Shown: piece after piece, positions 12,401-22,989 of the stretch
Layout: each line of letters opens with the position of its first letter
How positions within the stretch are numbered: the stretch's first letter is position 1
NCBI GenBank assembly: GCA_029224185.1
Contig: CM055191.1
Span: 11,507,536-11,571,535 of the forward strand
Length of the DNA stretch: 64,000 bases
Direction: 5' to 3'
DNA from: Karalla daura
Lineage: Eukaryota; Chordata; Actinopteri; Chaetodontiformes; Leiognathidae
The notes under the pieces: model-generated
What the model was told of the DNA's origin: nothing
What the model saw: only the letters and a program-made list of their open reading frames with translations
Databases searched by the model: none
Position numbers and translations under genes: made by a program

Positions 12401-14128
12401 GCTTTTCTCTCGGTCTCCGCCAGCCCGTTTCACTTCCCCCTGCCTGGCTGTGATTCAAGGCTGTCTCACTGCAGACAGAGAGGCACAGATGGAGGCTAGC
12501 GCTAAGGATTAGTTTCACAGTTTATCTTTACCTTTTGGAGTATGAGTGCGTTAACTCCTGGAAATAAGAGTCTTTGTGTTTCGTCTTTATCTCGACAAAA
12601 AGTTGTCCTCCCTGCAGCCCGTCATGTTACATCATGTTGTCGTTGGGGAACAAAAGTGATGTGTTGGATGTGGTACTATCACTACGTGCAACTTCCACAC
12701 TCGTCCTGCCAAAGTGAAACATTTGATCATGTCACATTTTAATTAAAATCCTGTTTCAGGCAAAAAGCATCTAATTGTCCAGCATGTGCTCACAAAGACC
12801 ACATTATGCTTTTGAAAGCTTCTAAAACTGCTTCCCATCAAGTGGACATCACTCTCAGCGGTCTAAGCGGGAAGTTATGCAGGCTAGCGTACAGTAGTTG
12901 ATCCATTTGTGCTGCAGCTCCCGTGCAAAGAAACAAAAGAAATTACCAAAGGTTGAACAGGGACAAACACACACATAAACACAAACACACCCATCCTTGT
13001 ATAATCGGTTGCATGTGTGTGTGTGTGTGTTGTGTTAAGCGTAGCTGCCGTCTCTCCCCCGCCTGTTGCACGAGGAATGAATACATGCGGGAAAATAAAC
13101 AGAACAAGATGTTAGCTGCAATCAGTTATATAATGTCTGCGACCTCCTCCCTCGCATCCGCATACTTAGGCTCACACACACTCGCTGGGTATCACTGCTG
13201 AGGGGGCTTCCCTGGGCTGGAGGACACACACACACACACACACACAGACACACACCCAGTCCAGACCTTTCCTGTTCCAGTGCTCTTTAAGTCCAGGAAA
13301 TAACCAGTGGGGGTGAACAGCGCGTAAGTACATTTACTCTGTACTGGGATTGAGTTCTAACATACTTTTTTAGGTACTTTAATGTACTCTAAGGTACTTT
13401 TTTAGTTACTTTACAGCTGTCTTATTGAGACAGATCTGTTATGTGATGCTTTATCCTAATTTCAGCACTGCTAGAGTGAAAAGTGAAGATTTTCTACTTC
13501 TGCTTTCTACTACTACTACAACTTGCACTTATGTAATCATTCATAAAGTAATTAGATCGGTCCATAGTGACAGAAACGGTTGGTTGTAAGTCCTTCATTC
13601 AAATTATTATTATTATTCAAAAAAGTTTCCGCCTCGACCAGTAGAAGCAATAAACGGTACTCCTACAGTGTGGAATTACAACTTTGAGAGTACTTTTTTT
13701 TTTTCCAGCACTGGAAATGAGTGGGAGGCGAGTGCCTTTTTTTTTTCCTTTCTCTCTTTCTGTTTAGTTTTTTTTGTCTGGGGCGTCTGTCAAGTGTTAC
13801 ATCTGTGCATTGTTTAGTCTCCTCCCTCTCGTACCGTCTCCGGCGCCAGAGCATTTACGGCCGCTGCGAGGCCCCGTCGCCATGGAAACGTTCCGTCTCG
13901 CTCCACATCGACATATTCCTCCGCATATTCTGCCCACTTTCCCAGAAACGCAGCCACTTCTTCCAATTTGGCTGCGAGCGCCGGAGAGTTTCCGCCCTAG
14001 AGTCCCTGTGACGTCCACAGCTCAGAGTTTAAGTCAAACAATCTGTCTCTGTGCAGCTGTGAAAAACTTTTGCTTTCTCTCTGACGTGCGTACCCCCTCT
14101 CTCCTCCTCCTTCTTCCATACAGCTCCC

Positions 14129-14163
<35 letters not shown>

Positions 14164-17100
14164 CTCCTCTGCCTCATTCACTGAGGATGACTCACTCTCT
14201 CCTCTTCTTTTTCCCCCCCTGTGCTCCTTCAAAATAGTTCTCAATCAGCCTCTCCATCACATAACGGACTCTTTGTGGATGCGCTTCATCGTCGTCTCTC
14301 CTTTGGGTTTTTTTTTTCTATCCAGGACGGCTGCAGGCGCCTGCGACTCACTCTGCACAACAACCAGAGCCAGCCGACCCGGAGCACCGAGCAGCAGCAG
14401 CGGGACAAGGTAAGAACTTCCTGCACATGATAATTACAGTTTTTACCCGGACTCAAGAACACGTGTGGACAGGAAAGGTAGTGAGTAACATTCAGCCCTT
14501 GGTTCAAGATTCCTCTTTACGTCAGGTGAGATTTATTCCGACATTTGAGGGAGGATTAACTGCAGTCCCAGCGTTTCCTTTTTAGAGGGAGAGGTGTTCG
14601 TCATTCTGTCCGTGTTTGGAGCTGAAAGTTCATACAGTTAATCCTCCCGGTGATCGTGATGGATCGGCGCCCGGGCTGCCGTACATACAAACACGTGTAT
14701 CGCGCCACATTCCTACACGCAAACTGTCCGGAGATGCCAACCTCTTGTAAACATGCCATAGCTGCCATCGGCTTTCCATTACTGTGGTTACCACACACAC
14801 ACACACACACACAAGTCCAGCCTGAACGTCTCAAGAAACCCATTGTTCTACCAAAACCAGCACCAAAGCCAGAGACCACCAGAGCAGCAGTTATGTAACA
14901 CACTCTCTCTCTCTCTCTCTCTCTCCCTCTCTCTGGTCATGGTTTTTACCAAGTCAAGGAGCACCAGATGTTCATGGCTCAGCCTGCTCGGTAATTATGG
15001 CTGAAGGTTACCGCCTCCTGATTATAGAGACGCGCAATCTGTGCCATTTACGCTGGAATGAAAGAGGCAGAGATAAGAGTTCTGCCCCTCGATCTTGATC
15101 TATTTCTTTTTCAGAAGTATTCCAAATAATGTGTCGCAATATTGAAACAGAAAACACGCTCCAACGCCTCCTCCTCCTCCTCCTCCCCAGAGTCAGCAGA
15201 GCACACTGACTTCACCCGTGTTCACATTTACTCATGATGTTTGGAATTGAATCACACCCATACGAGCGCGCCGGCCACACACCGCCCTGTTCTAACTGCT
15301 CCGCTCTCTAATCTGCAGCCAATCGGACGTGCGTTCGCTCTGGTGCAGCCGGCCAGCGACAGGACGTACCTGACCCCGGAGCCGGTCAAGTCCTCGGAGG
15401 AGCAGGTGGAGGTCATTAAGGTGGGTGTGGTCGCGGCGCCGGCTCTTCTCTGCGGAGCTGTGTTTGATGGCGCGAGCTCATTGTTTGATTGCCTCTCTCT
15501 CTCTCTCTCTCTCTATCCTCGTGCGTGCACACATGCATGCATGCAGGTTTATCTGGAGGCACGCAAGCAGGAGCAGCAGAAGCACCAGCAGAGCCTGAAG
15601 ATGCTGTCGGACGAGGTTTCACAGATACAGGAGGTCAGTGTCCGGCTGTCTCGCTGGCACGCAAAAGCACAAACCGCTGTTACTGTCAGTGGACGATATC
15701 ACATCTTGCACGTTTGCATCATGTAAATTCCTCCAAACTGTCCGTCTGTCAATCTTGATCATCTTTTGACAGAGGCTTTAACATTTTAGACGCACAAAGA
15801 AATGCAAAAAATGTCCGACGTTATCTCCCCTAACTCATGGCTCCTCTGTATTTGATGCAGGTGAGATACTGCCTGAAGACCCTGAGGGAGCAGATGGCAG
15901 CCAAAAACAAAGTAGGTCTATTTTCAGTGTTTTTGTGTTGTGCCCGCCGCCATTGTTTACCTGGCCTCCTGCGTGCTCAGCGGCATTTCCTTCATCCTTT
16001 CTATATCCTTCTCTCCTTCCCCCCGCTGACTTCCTGCTTTTCTCTCCCCAGCCGCTTGTAAACGGATGGAAGGTCAGCGTTCCCTTCAGGAAGAGCTCGG
16101 CGCCTGCGCCCAAAGAGGCCAAAGCTGACACACAGGTGAGCGCTTTCTCACCTGGCCTGCGCTCCAGTGTGTGTGTGTGTGTGTGTGTGTGTAGTATATG
16201 CGTGCGAGATCGAATCTCATAGCCGCAGTGCACAGTCCTGTGTGTGTGTGGCCTGTAAGACGATCACGTCCCAGCGGCGGCCGGGGAGAAAGGGTGTAAA
16301 GTTAAACGCAGGTCAACAGAGATGAGATATAGGAGGAAAAGGGCAGAGCCGGAGTTAAAAGTCCCCCGGGGTGTATAAAAAATGTGCGAGAGGGCCATTT
16401 CAGCACGCAGCGTTCCTCTCCCAGCGTGTGTGATTGTACTCGGAGCGTCCTCATTGTTCCCGGCATTCCTCAGATACCTCTCCTTTAATAGTTTTGTTTG
16501 CTGCTCCGCTGCGGGAGCAGCGTCCGTGCGGTCTGCTCATCGTGTGCACGTACGACGGTGAAAAACGCCGCCGTGTTTGGAGTTGTTTTTTCTCGCACCA
16601 AATTTAGCACTTATCTGTGAGTCACGCCACGGCCCGGTCCCGCTTCAGTGACGCATGCGGACACGCCTGTTGGTGTTTGACAGCCAAACCCACAGAGCTC
16701 TGATGAAACAAAAACAAGACTCGCATGAGATCATCCGCACAGTATCTATCTATCCATCTATCCATCCATCTTTTTATCGTAGATGTCGATACTTTCCTGA
16801 TAACCATATAAGGTAATGGAATAAAATGACATAGTTCATCTTTATTGTAAATATCTGAATTGAATTGAGTGTAAGTACTTTAACTATTACATTAAGTAAC
16901 CTGAGTAATCTATCTATCTATCTCTTTCTCTCAAATATCTGAAAACACAGATTTCACTGTTGTGGTTACATAAGATTTTAAAGTCTCGGTCTTAACTGTG
17001 AAGACTGACTGTGACTCAGCCTGGACAGTGACTATCAGCTAATCTAATACTTGATTTTCCCCTTTTAGGAAGCAGATGAAGAAGCAGAGAGGAACAAGCT

Positions 17101-17505
17101 GAGGGAGGTCAGTAAGCGCTTGTATGCACAGCTCCAGGATGCAGAAAAGAAACACCAGGAGGAGAAAGAGAGGCTGCAGGTACAGTAATCAACACACAAC
17201 ATAGGGCTTATTTAACCAGTGATTCAGGGTAGTTTGGCAGTTGGTGAAACATTGTCTCTGTTGTTGTCTCCTCCAGGCTGAAGGCAGCAGGCTGAGGGAG
17301 AACCTGCACGACCAGGAGGAGAAGCTGAGGGCCTCCGAAGCAGCCGGCGAGAGCAAAGACAGGAGCATCGAGGAGCTGCAGAGGCTGCTGGGAGGGATGG
17401 AGCAGGAGAGCGCCACCCTGAGGGAGACCATCCGCAGCCGCGAGGAGGAGCTCCACGAGCTGCGCAAGATCAGAGAGGAAGGCCAGAGAGGCGACGAGAG
17501 GTCAG

Positions 17506-17571
<66 letters not shown>

Positions 17572-18572
17572 TTCAGCAGCAGTCAAAGCTGGAGCTGTGA
17601 GTTCTGACTCTGTGTGCGTGAACCTCTCAGAGCTGAGCAGCTGGAGAAGGAGGTGGCCATCCTCAAAGAAAAGATCCACCATCTGGACGACATGCTGAAG
17701 AGCCAGCAGAGGAAAGTCAGGCACATGATTGAACAGGTGAGGTGCACATGTGCGAGACTCTGCGAGGCAAACTTCCTGATCTCCGAGCCCATATTTGCGC
17801 AGGATTTCGCTGACTGTTTGCGTGTTTGCTCGTCTGCAGCTCCAGAACTCTCGCATGGTGATCCAGGAGAGGGACCGCGTGATCTCGGAGCTGGAGGAGA
17901 AAGTGGCTTTCTTGGAGGCCGAGGTGACTATAGCGACTTGTTGTCTGGGAATATTATTTAATAGCGTGTTCAAGTGGAATTTTAAAACGAAAGGTCAGAG
18001 CTAAGCACCAGTGAGAAAGGAAGTCCTCTCTGCAGACAGAAAAAGGAAATGAGACGGGAAAGACGAGGCAACTGTCCAAAATCAATTAGCGTGATGTGAA
18101 CTGACCTTCTAAATCCTGTCTGTGCAGAACCGAGAGATGCGTGACCAGATGGACTACTTCCTCGGAGGGCAAAGGTCAAATTCCTACCTTTCATCAGAGC
18201 GCAACGCCCAGATCGTCTACAGGTAACTTATTTTCTTTTCACCTGGAAATCTTGGAAAAGTTACCTTGCTTGGTCACGTCTGGATCACAAATCCGTTGTT
18301 TGTTCTTGTCAGGGAAACCTATTCAAATTGATATATGAGCAAACAAGGTCTAGTTATAAGTCTCAGCTTGACGTTTTGATGAAAAGAAGCCCGTCAGTAC
18401 GGTGCATGCAAACAAGTAATCTAGGTGAAACATTCCCCTGATTTGTTTTTATGCCGCTTCAAAGGGAAAGCTAACCCCTCTCCCTCCTGAATCCCTCAGT
18501 AAACCGCTGAAGCCGTCCACCTCGTCCAACAAGCCGCTCCCCTTCATCAAAGTCATCGAGATCAAGTCGTGA
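8855..18572 (+). CDS. tuft1: tuftelin 1, complete, 12 coding exons, 386 aa
   Basis: Tuftelin is an acidic coiled-coil protein first described from enamel and also widely expressed in soft tissue. Coding exons: 8855-8914, 14326-14409, 15319-15420, 15547-15633, 15861-15911, 16052-16135, 17069-17179, 17277-17500, 17631-17736, 17840-17923, 18128-18222 and 18500-18572. All join in phase and give 386 aa, against about 390 in human. Diagnostic stretches are the start MNGVTRSLCTFEDIRNQDNG, EEQVEVIKVYLEARKQEQ, the very conserved KEKIHHLDDMLKSQQRKVR (about residues 278-296) and the tail PLPFIKVIEIKS. Heptad coiled coil runs from about residue 160 to 345. Start chosen because it matches the tuftelin MNG start and follows a promoter-like region. 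The myozap family shares coiled-coil character but not these motifs. Confidence 0.95.
9395..9451. repeat. (TG)n microsatellite
   Basis: Uninterrupted TG tract of 57 bp in tuft1 intron 1. Confidence 0.95.
13319..13690. repeat. degenerate dispersed fish repeat (AGTACATTTACT / TACTTT type)
   Basis: The words AAGTACATTTACTCTGTACT, TAGGTACTTTAATGTACTCT, TAGTTACTTTACAGCTG and TTTCTACTTCTGCTTTCTAC follow one another as in a widespread teleost element remembered as AGTACATTTACTCAAGTACT ... TTACTTTACAG. It is diverged and no terminal repeats are clear. A shorter similar patch occurs near 16868-16910. Confidence 0.5.
13876..13889. promoter_or_regulatory. RFX/X-box-like motif in tuft1 intron 1
   Basis: GTCGCCATGGAAAC resembles the bipartite RFX site (GTNRCC, short spacer, RGYAAC) with one mismatch in the right half. 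It sits in a locally GC-rich stretch 450 bp before exon 2. Sequence match only. Confidence 0.35.
14131..14159. repeat. (CT)n microsatellite
   Basis: CT tract in a longer pyrimidine-rich stretch in tuft1 intron 1, upstream of exon 2. Confidence 0.9.
16167..16192. repeat. (GT)n microsatellite
   Basis: Thirteen GT units in tuft1 intron 6, just after the exon ending at 16135. Confidence 0.9.
17511..17568. repeat. (AC)n microsatellite filling a short tuft1 intron
   Basis: 58 bp of AC inside the 130-bp intron 17501-17630, so almost half of the intron is repeat. It starts 10 bp after the donor. Confidence 0.95.
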
Positions 18573-18727
18573 GGCGGCGGAGGCGGTGGCGGAGAGTGCG
18601 GGTGGAGAGCGAAGCTCCTCCACGCAGACTGAGACTGAACGGCATGAATCTCTGGACCGTCGGAGCCCAGCTTCCCGGCCTACAGCTACACTTCCACTAA
18701 CCCGATTAAAACCACAAACACTCTGGA

Positions 18728-18743
18728 GGGGGGGGGGGGGGGG
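18728..18743 (+). repeat. poly-G run in the tuft1 3' UTR
   Basis: Sixteen consecutive G residues on the transcribed sense strand, about 155 bases after the stop codon. Confidence 0.9.
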
Positions 18744-19423
18744 TCACTCCTCACTCAGGCGAGGATGCAATGAGCACGCTCAATCGGCTGATGTGTATTT
18801 AGGTGTAACTCCGCGAGTGTTTCTCTGTGCGGCTCTGTTTCCTAACATTTGGTTTTATGACTTTAGTGTTGTATCTAAACAGGACTGTTGAGCAAGGTGC
18901 AGGATGGCTTCCAGCCAAATTGTGTTGTGACATAACGTCTGTATTATGGCTGTAACTAGGCTTGAAGGATTTGTGTAAAAGTAACTGACCAGATGATCTA
19001 CGACCCGTCTTTGTACTGTCTAGTCACATGTTCCTGACTCTGTTCGTTGTGTTCAGCGAGCGTTGCTTTAAAACTGTAAATGTCAACTCTAGCCTGTATA
19101 AAGCCAACACTGTGTGACGGAGAGGAGAGCTTTCAAATGGACGTATGGTTTTGGCCCCCGAAACAACATATGGCACTTCATGAAACTGTGAGAAAGAAGA
19201 AGGATAAATAACTTTGTCAGTGGTGTGGTCACTCCATGTAGTTCTTGTAACACATTTCATTTCTGTGTGTATGTCACCTTTTGTACATGTTAATGATTTG
19301 ATGTTTTTAATTTCTGCCTAACAACTTGCTCCTTTGTATTTATTTATATTGGATAAAATCCGCAGACCCACTGTGTGATTTTTTTTATGAAGTACATTGT
19401 AATCTATGTTTGTGTTTTCTCTT

Positions 19424-19429
19424 AATAAA
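19424..19429 (+). terminator. polyadenylation signal of tuft1
   Basis: AATAAA in TCTTAATAAAAAG. It lies about 120 bp before the opposing polyadenylation signal of the minus-strand gene. Confidence 0.75.
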
Positions 19430-19544
19430 AAGAAAATCACCGAAAGTAAAAGCAACTGGGATCCTACTTACTTTCAAGGTGAGAGGAGCGCCCTCCGTTG
19501 GACAAAACACACAACTGCAGCCATACTTAGTATAGGTCTCCCGT

Positions 19545-19550
19545 TTTATT
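19545..19550 (-). terminator. polyadenylation signal of the C1orf43 orthologue
   Basis: TTTATT on the plus strand reads AATAAA on the minus strand, about 1.1 kb after the minus-strand stop codon. It is the last good signal before the convergent tuft1 end. Alternative earlier signals cannot be excluded. Confidence 0.6.
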
Positions 19551-19673
19551 TGGATGGCAACTTGTACACAAAGTGCCACAGGCAGTAAAATTATTCAGGG
19601 GTGAAAATAACTCCTGAATGCCAAATGCAAGTCACAGTTTAGATATGCGAGGGTTAGTTAGCTTAGCTACCTC

Positions 19674-19676
<3 letters not shown>

Positions 19677-19704
<28 letters not shown>
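19677..19704. repeat. (GACA)7 microsatellite
   Basis: Seven perfect GACA units inside the C1orf43 3' UTR. On the transcribed minus strand they read TGTC. Confidence 0.95.
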
Positions 19705-20175
19705 TCAAGGCAGAGGCACCTCACACGTTCAGAACGCATCAATGCACCGAAATACTGTTAAATTACATTGCACTCGAATCACCGATTTAAAGGAAGAGCA
19801 TGATCATCAGAACTCATGAAATCAAGTATGGCTTCTGTAAATCAAACACTTGAGGCTAAAAAAGTAGGCTGTCGACTTCACCGACAGGCACGTACAGTAC
19901 GGTACAGTACACAGACGTAAACGCAAATGTGAGGCAACGATAAAAGGCACACAATGCAGGAATTAGTGGTTACTGTCTGCAAACAAGCTGTTTTTCAGTG
20001 CAGCAACCTTTGTAACTTCTTACGTTTTTTTTTTTTTTTTTTTTACACGTATTCATATATATATATATATAACTAAATCCCAACCTGAGCTGAGCACAGC
20101 TTTTTAGCAGGGGGCTACACTCCCGCTTGCCCAGAGGTTGCAGCTTGGAAACATTACATAAAACCTTGCTTTAGC

Positions 20176-20206
20176 TTGTTTGTTTGTTTGTTTGTTTGTT
20201 TGTTTT
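20176..20206. repeat. (TTTG)n microsatellite
   Basis: About seven TTTG units inside the C1orf43 3' UTR. Confidence 0.9.
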
Positions 20207-20667
20207 TAAGGAAAATCCTGCAAAGTACACCTCTTAACTCAACGCACCCTGTTTAGCACGATTAGCATGTTTAAATACAGCTGGTTAATAGTAACAACTC
20301 TGCATAGGCCTTTACATTGTGCAATAAATACTGATTGTCTTAAGCCGTTGCATAGCTCCATATATGGTTTCGTTTTGGTCAAATCAACCCTAGTTGCTAC
20401 AGTCACTTGCTAAAGGCATTTTTCTACCCAATCACTTGTACATGCATTAATACTAGGTATATGCATAAGCTACACTTAGGTATAAAGCACTTTGCCAGTA
20501 GTTCGATATGCACTTTACTGTAAACCAGGCAATACCGTTAGTAATATGAAGGCAGTGTTTGTATCACTTTGCTCTAAAAACCTCCTAGAGACGATGTCCC
20601 GTCACCTTCCCCAGGCACTTTGATCAATCACTGGCAGCACTGCCCCGTCTTTCATCATCGCTGTCGT

Positions 20668-21888
20668 TCAGAACGAGCTGTCCAGAGTGTTGTAGTTGTC
20701 TTTGAAGTTCTTCAGCTCCAGGAAGTGTCTGGGCCGCTTGCTGCGCTGCTGCGTACTCGACGTGAGGTAGGTGGTCTGGGTGGGGGAGGAGGCGGAGCTG
20801 GCCGGCTCAGTGGCGGCGCTGGTCAGGTCTTTGGCTGCAGACTGGTGGTGCCGGCTCGGGGAGCTGCCGCTGCTGCTGTGGGACTTGACACTGGGAAGAA
20901 CAGCGAGGGCAGTTTTAATGGATTATTCCCAGTGACCGATTAACATTCTGTGACGGGATTAGGTGAAACGGAAAAAAGAGAAAGTGCTGCGGGGGGAGAG
21001 GCGGTGTTTACTCACACTGTGGCCAGTTCAGTTAGAGCTTCCTGGTATTTCAAAAACTCTGCTTCACCAAAAGCCTACACAAAAAAGCAGAAGCTGAAGA
21101 CAGGCCCTTTTTTTCAACATTTCATGCTATCAATGAGTGTGTCGTGAAGAAGCGTCATAAATAAAGGGGTCATTATTGTTGCCTCATGGGAGGCAGGAGC
21201 CGGGTCCATCTCTCAGGTCAGACCAAAGGCAGTTCTGTGTGGAGTTTGCATGTTCTCACAGGTCTGTGTAGGCTTTCTGTAGTTTCTCTGTTGGTTCTCC
21301 CCGCAGAACAAAAACATGTATTGAGGTCCTCTGAGAGCCTCTGAATTGCTCCTTGGTGTGAGTCTGGGGGTGTATGATGTGCGTGGGTCCAGTGGACCCT
21401 CAGAAAACCATTAAGGTATTAAGTGGCTAAAGCAACAGATGGATGGGTGGACAATCATATAGTAAGTGACCACATTCTGACCGGATATATCAAATAAACC
21501 AACTGACCTCTGCCCCATATCGAGCTTTATTATATCCATCCAGCACGGTATCAATGAGGGAGCTGAGGCTGTCCCGGAATATGCAGTGGGAGTTTCGTAG
21601 CTGCAGAAGCCAGGTCCGAAGCCTTTTACCCGTGACGGCAGTGGATGTCCCGCCCAGCTCTCGGAAAGGAAGATCTATGGATGGACAGGTTGTCATGTAA
21701 ACATGAGGAAGATTTAATAGACTGTCATGACATGTAAATCCAAGTTAACCCAGTGACAACAGAGCTTACCTGTGTCTCTGATGGCATCCAGTGCTCTCAT
21801 CCTGTACAGGTAGTCACAGGAGCCTGCGTCATACGGACACACAGATTCCCCCATAAACTGTCATGTACAGTCACTAGTTTCAGGACTG

Positions 21889-21938
<50 letters not shown>

Positions 21939-22717
21939 GTCTAACCAGGCTGTTCTCTGTTCTTCAGCCGGTCATCATCTGGGGACAGCAGACGAGGCTC
22001 AAAGTGGATTTTCTGGACTTTGCACAGTTTGGCTTCAATTTCTTGTCTCAGCTCCTGCAGCATAAACACAAAAAAACCCAGCATATTGGAAAGCACTGCA
22101 CAGCATCATGCTTGTGGTTATGACATTAACAACAGACTAAAAGGAGGAACAAGAGAATGCAGGAATAAGATATGTGCACACACAAAGTGCAAATGTGGTG
22201 TGTGAGTGTTACCCTAGGGGCATTGTGGCCAATGGGAACATGTGGACCTCTCCGAGACTTCATGGCAAATCTCATAATTTGTCTTTTGACAAAGATGAAC
22301 AGCAATACAAACACCTGGAACACAAAAGTCACGAGTCTTCAACTTGACTATACATAAGAGCCTTTCAATTAACTGCAATAGTGAATATCTCCAGATAAGT
22401 CTGTGCAGATTTGCACAGACTTGCACAGAAATGCTGTTGGACATGAATGGACATTTAACTCATTGTATGATCATATTAAAAACACAGCAGATGAAGTCTG
22501 ACGTTAGACAAAACAACTTGTATAATTATGTAGTGGTGATACATGATGGTTTAGCTCGATTTTTTTTTCACAAATACTAACCCAAAACCAGGTGTAAGAC
22601 ACTGCTATTTATGTCACTCAGTTAAGACGTAAATACACAGTGAAACACACTCACCAGACTCCCGTAGGCCATAACCAGGACCACATTAATGCTGGACAGG
22701 GGAGAGTCACTCCGCAT
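20668..22717 (-). CDS. c1orf43: C1orf43 (NICE-3) orthologue, complete, 7 exons, 258 aa
   Basis: Small single-pass membrane protein of the NICE-3 family. The molecular role is poorly defined; published work links the human protein to phagocytosis. Exons in transcription order: 22717-22655, 22314-22213, 22054-21946, 21823-21770, 21674-21508, 21074-21016 and 20890-20668. All join in phase. The amino terminus has one hydrophobic segment (NVVLVMAYGSLVFVLLFIF, about residues 10-28) followed at once by the basic, highly conserved VKRQIMRFAMKSRRGPHVP and GHNAP. Later family blocks are YLYRMRALDAIRDT, DGYNKARYGAEAFGE, RHHQSAAKDLT and the carboxy end HFLELKNFKDNYNTLDSSF. Human has 253 aa. The predicted start MRSDSPLSS differs from the human start, but the frame is fixed by the following helix. 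Confidence 0.95.
21170..21455 (+). repeat. degenerate dispersed fish repeat in a C1orf43 intron
   Basis: The words TCTGTGTGGAGTTTGCATGT, TCTGTGTAGGCTTTCTGTAG, AACAAAAACATGTATTGAGG, TCTGAATTGCTCCTTGGTGT and ACAGATGGATGGGTGG keep the order of an abundant teleost repeat (usual form: gtgtggagtttgcatgttct, gggtttcctcc, ccaaaaacatg, ctaaattgcc, ggatggatgg). It lies between the exons 21016-21074 and 21508-21674. Class and family name are not assigned. Confidence 0.6.
21890..21936. repeat. (TG)n microsatellite
   Basis: 47-bp tract in the C1orf43 intron between 21824 and 21945, 9 bp from the exon edge. On the transcribed strand it reads as CA. Confidence 0.95.
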
Positions 22718-22939
22718 TGTCAAACTAGTTCAACAGATTTCTACCAAAAACTCTGTAACATTAGCTAAACAACGACAACCCGTCCGAACCGTTGGCAGAG
22801 GTAAACCTTCACGTCGACATCTTGAGAAAACATCGAGGTAACCTGACGAGGGAGGCAAATAAAAAAAAAAACTGAGGGAAACAGAGTGGTGTTTTTTGGT
22901 CGGTGTTGTTACATTTCGCTGCAGGGTTTGTTGACTTCC

Positions 22940-22985
22940 GCGTTGGGCACGTGACCAGCAGCGCCCGAGGTGACGTCAGCGCCGG
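22940..22985 (-). promoter_or_regulatory. C1orf43 promoter elements: E-box and CRE
   Basis: About 230-260 bp upstream of the minus-strand start codon lie CACGTG (22948-22953; GTCACGTGCC on the minus strand) and a perfect CRE TGACGTCA (22971-22978), in a GC-richer patch. Such pairs are typical of TATA-less housekeeping promoters. The transcription start is not visible. Confidence 0.55.
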
Positions 22986-22989
22986 TGTT

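Larger units (their letters stand above)
8915..14325 (+). other. tuft1 intron 1 (5.4 kb)
   Basis: The large first intron separates the 20-residue first coding exon from exon 2. It carries a 57-bp TG tract (9395-9451), a repeat resembling the common AGTACATTTACT fish element (about 13319-13690), an RFX-type motif (13876-13889) and a CT tract (14131-14159). Frames seen in it show no domain and lack splice logic. The GC-rich stretch 13780-14040 may be a second promoter, but no transcript evidence exists in the sequence. Confidence 0.6.
18573..19445 (+). other. tuft1: tuft1 3' untranslated region
   Basis: This stretch runs from the TGA at 18570-18572 to an AATAAA at 19424-19429. It contains an uninterrupted run of 16 G (18728-18743). 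No other frame in it is convincing. Confidence 0.75.
19551..20667 (-). other. 3' UTR of the C1orf43 orthologue, with simple repeats
   Basis: About 1.1 kb without a convincing frame, bounded by the minus-strand stop at 20668-20670 and the AATAAA at 19545-19550. It contains seven GACA units (19677-19704), a 20-T run (20025-20044), an AT tract (about 20055-20071) and a TTTG tract (about 20176-20206). Confidence 0.65.

Noticed and set aside
17189..17600. Long frames through (AC/TG) repeats giving His-Thr or Cys-Val runs (also near 9333, 42029, 44601, 49410, 50544)
   Set aside because: Microsatellite artefacts: alternating dinucleotides have no stop codons in any frame.
8855..18572. Assignment of the coiled-coil gene to myozap (next to cgnl1 in the 15q paralogous region)
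   Set aside because: The KIHHLDDMLKSQQRKVR block, the MNG start and the C-terminus match tuftelin, and aqp10/atp8b2 point to the 1q21.3 block instead.
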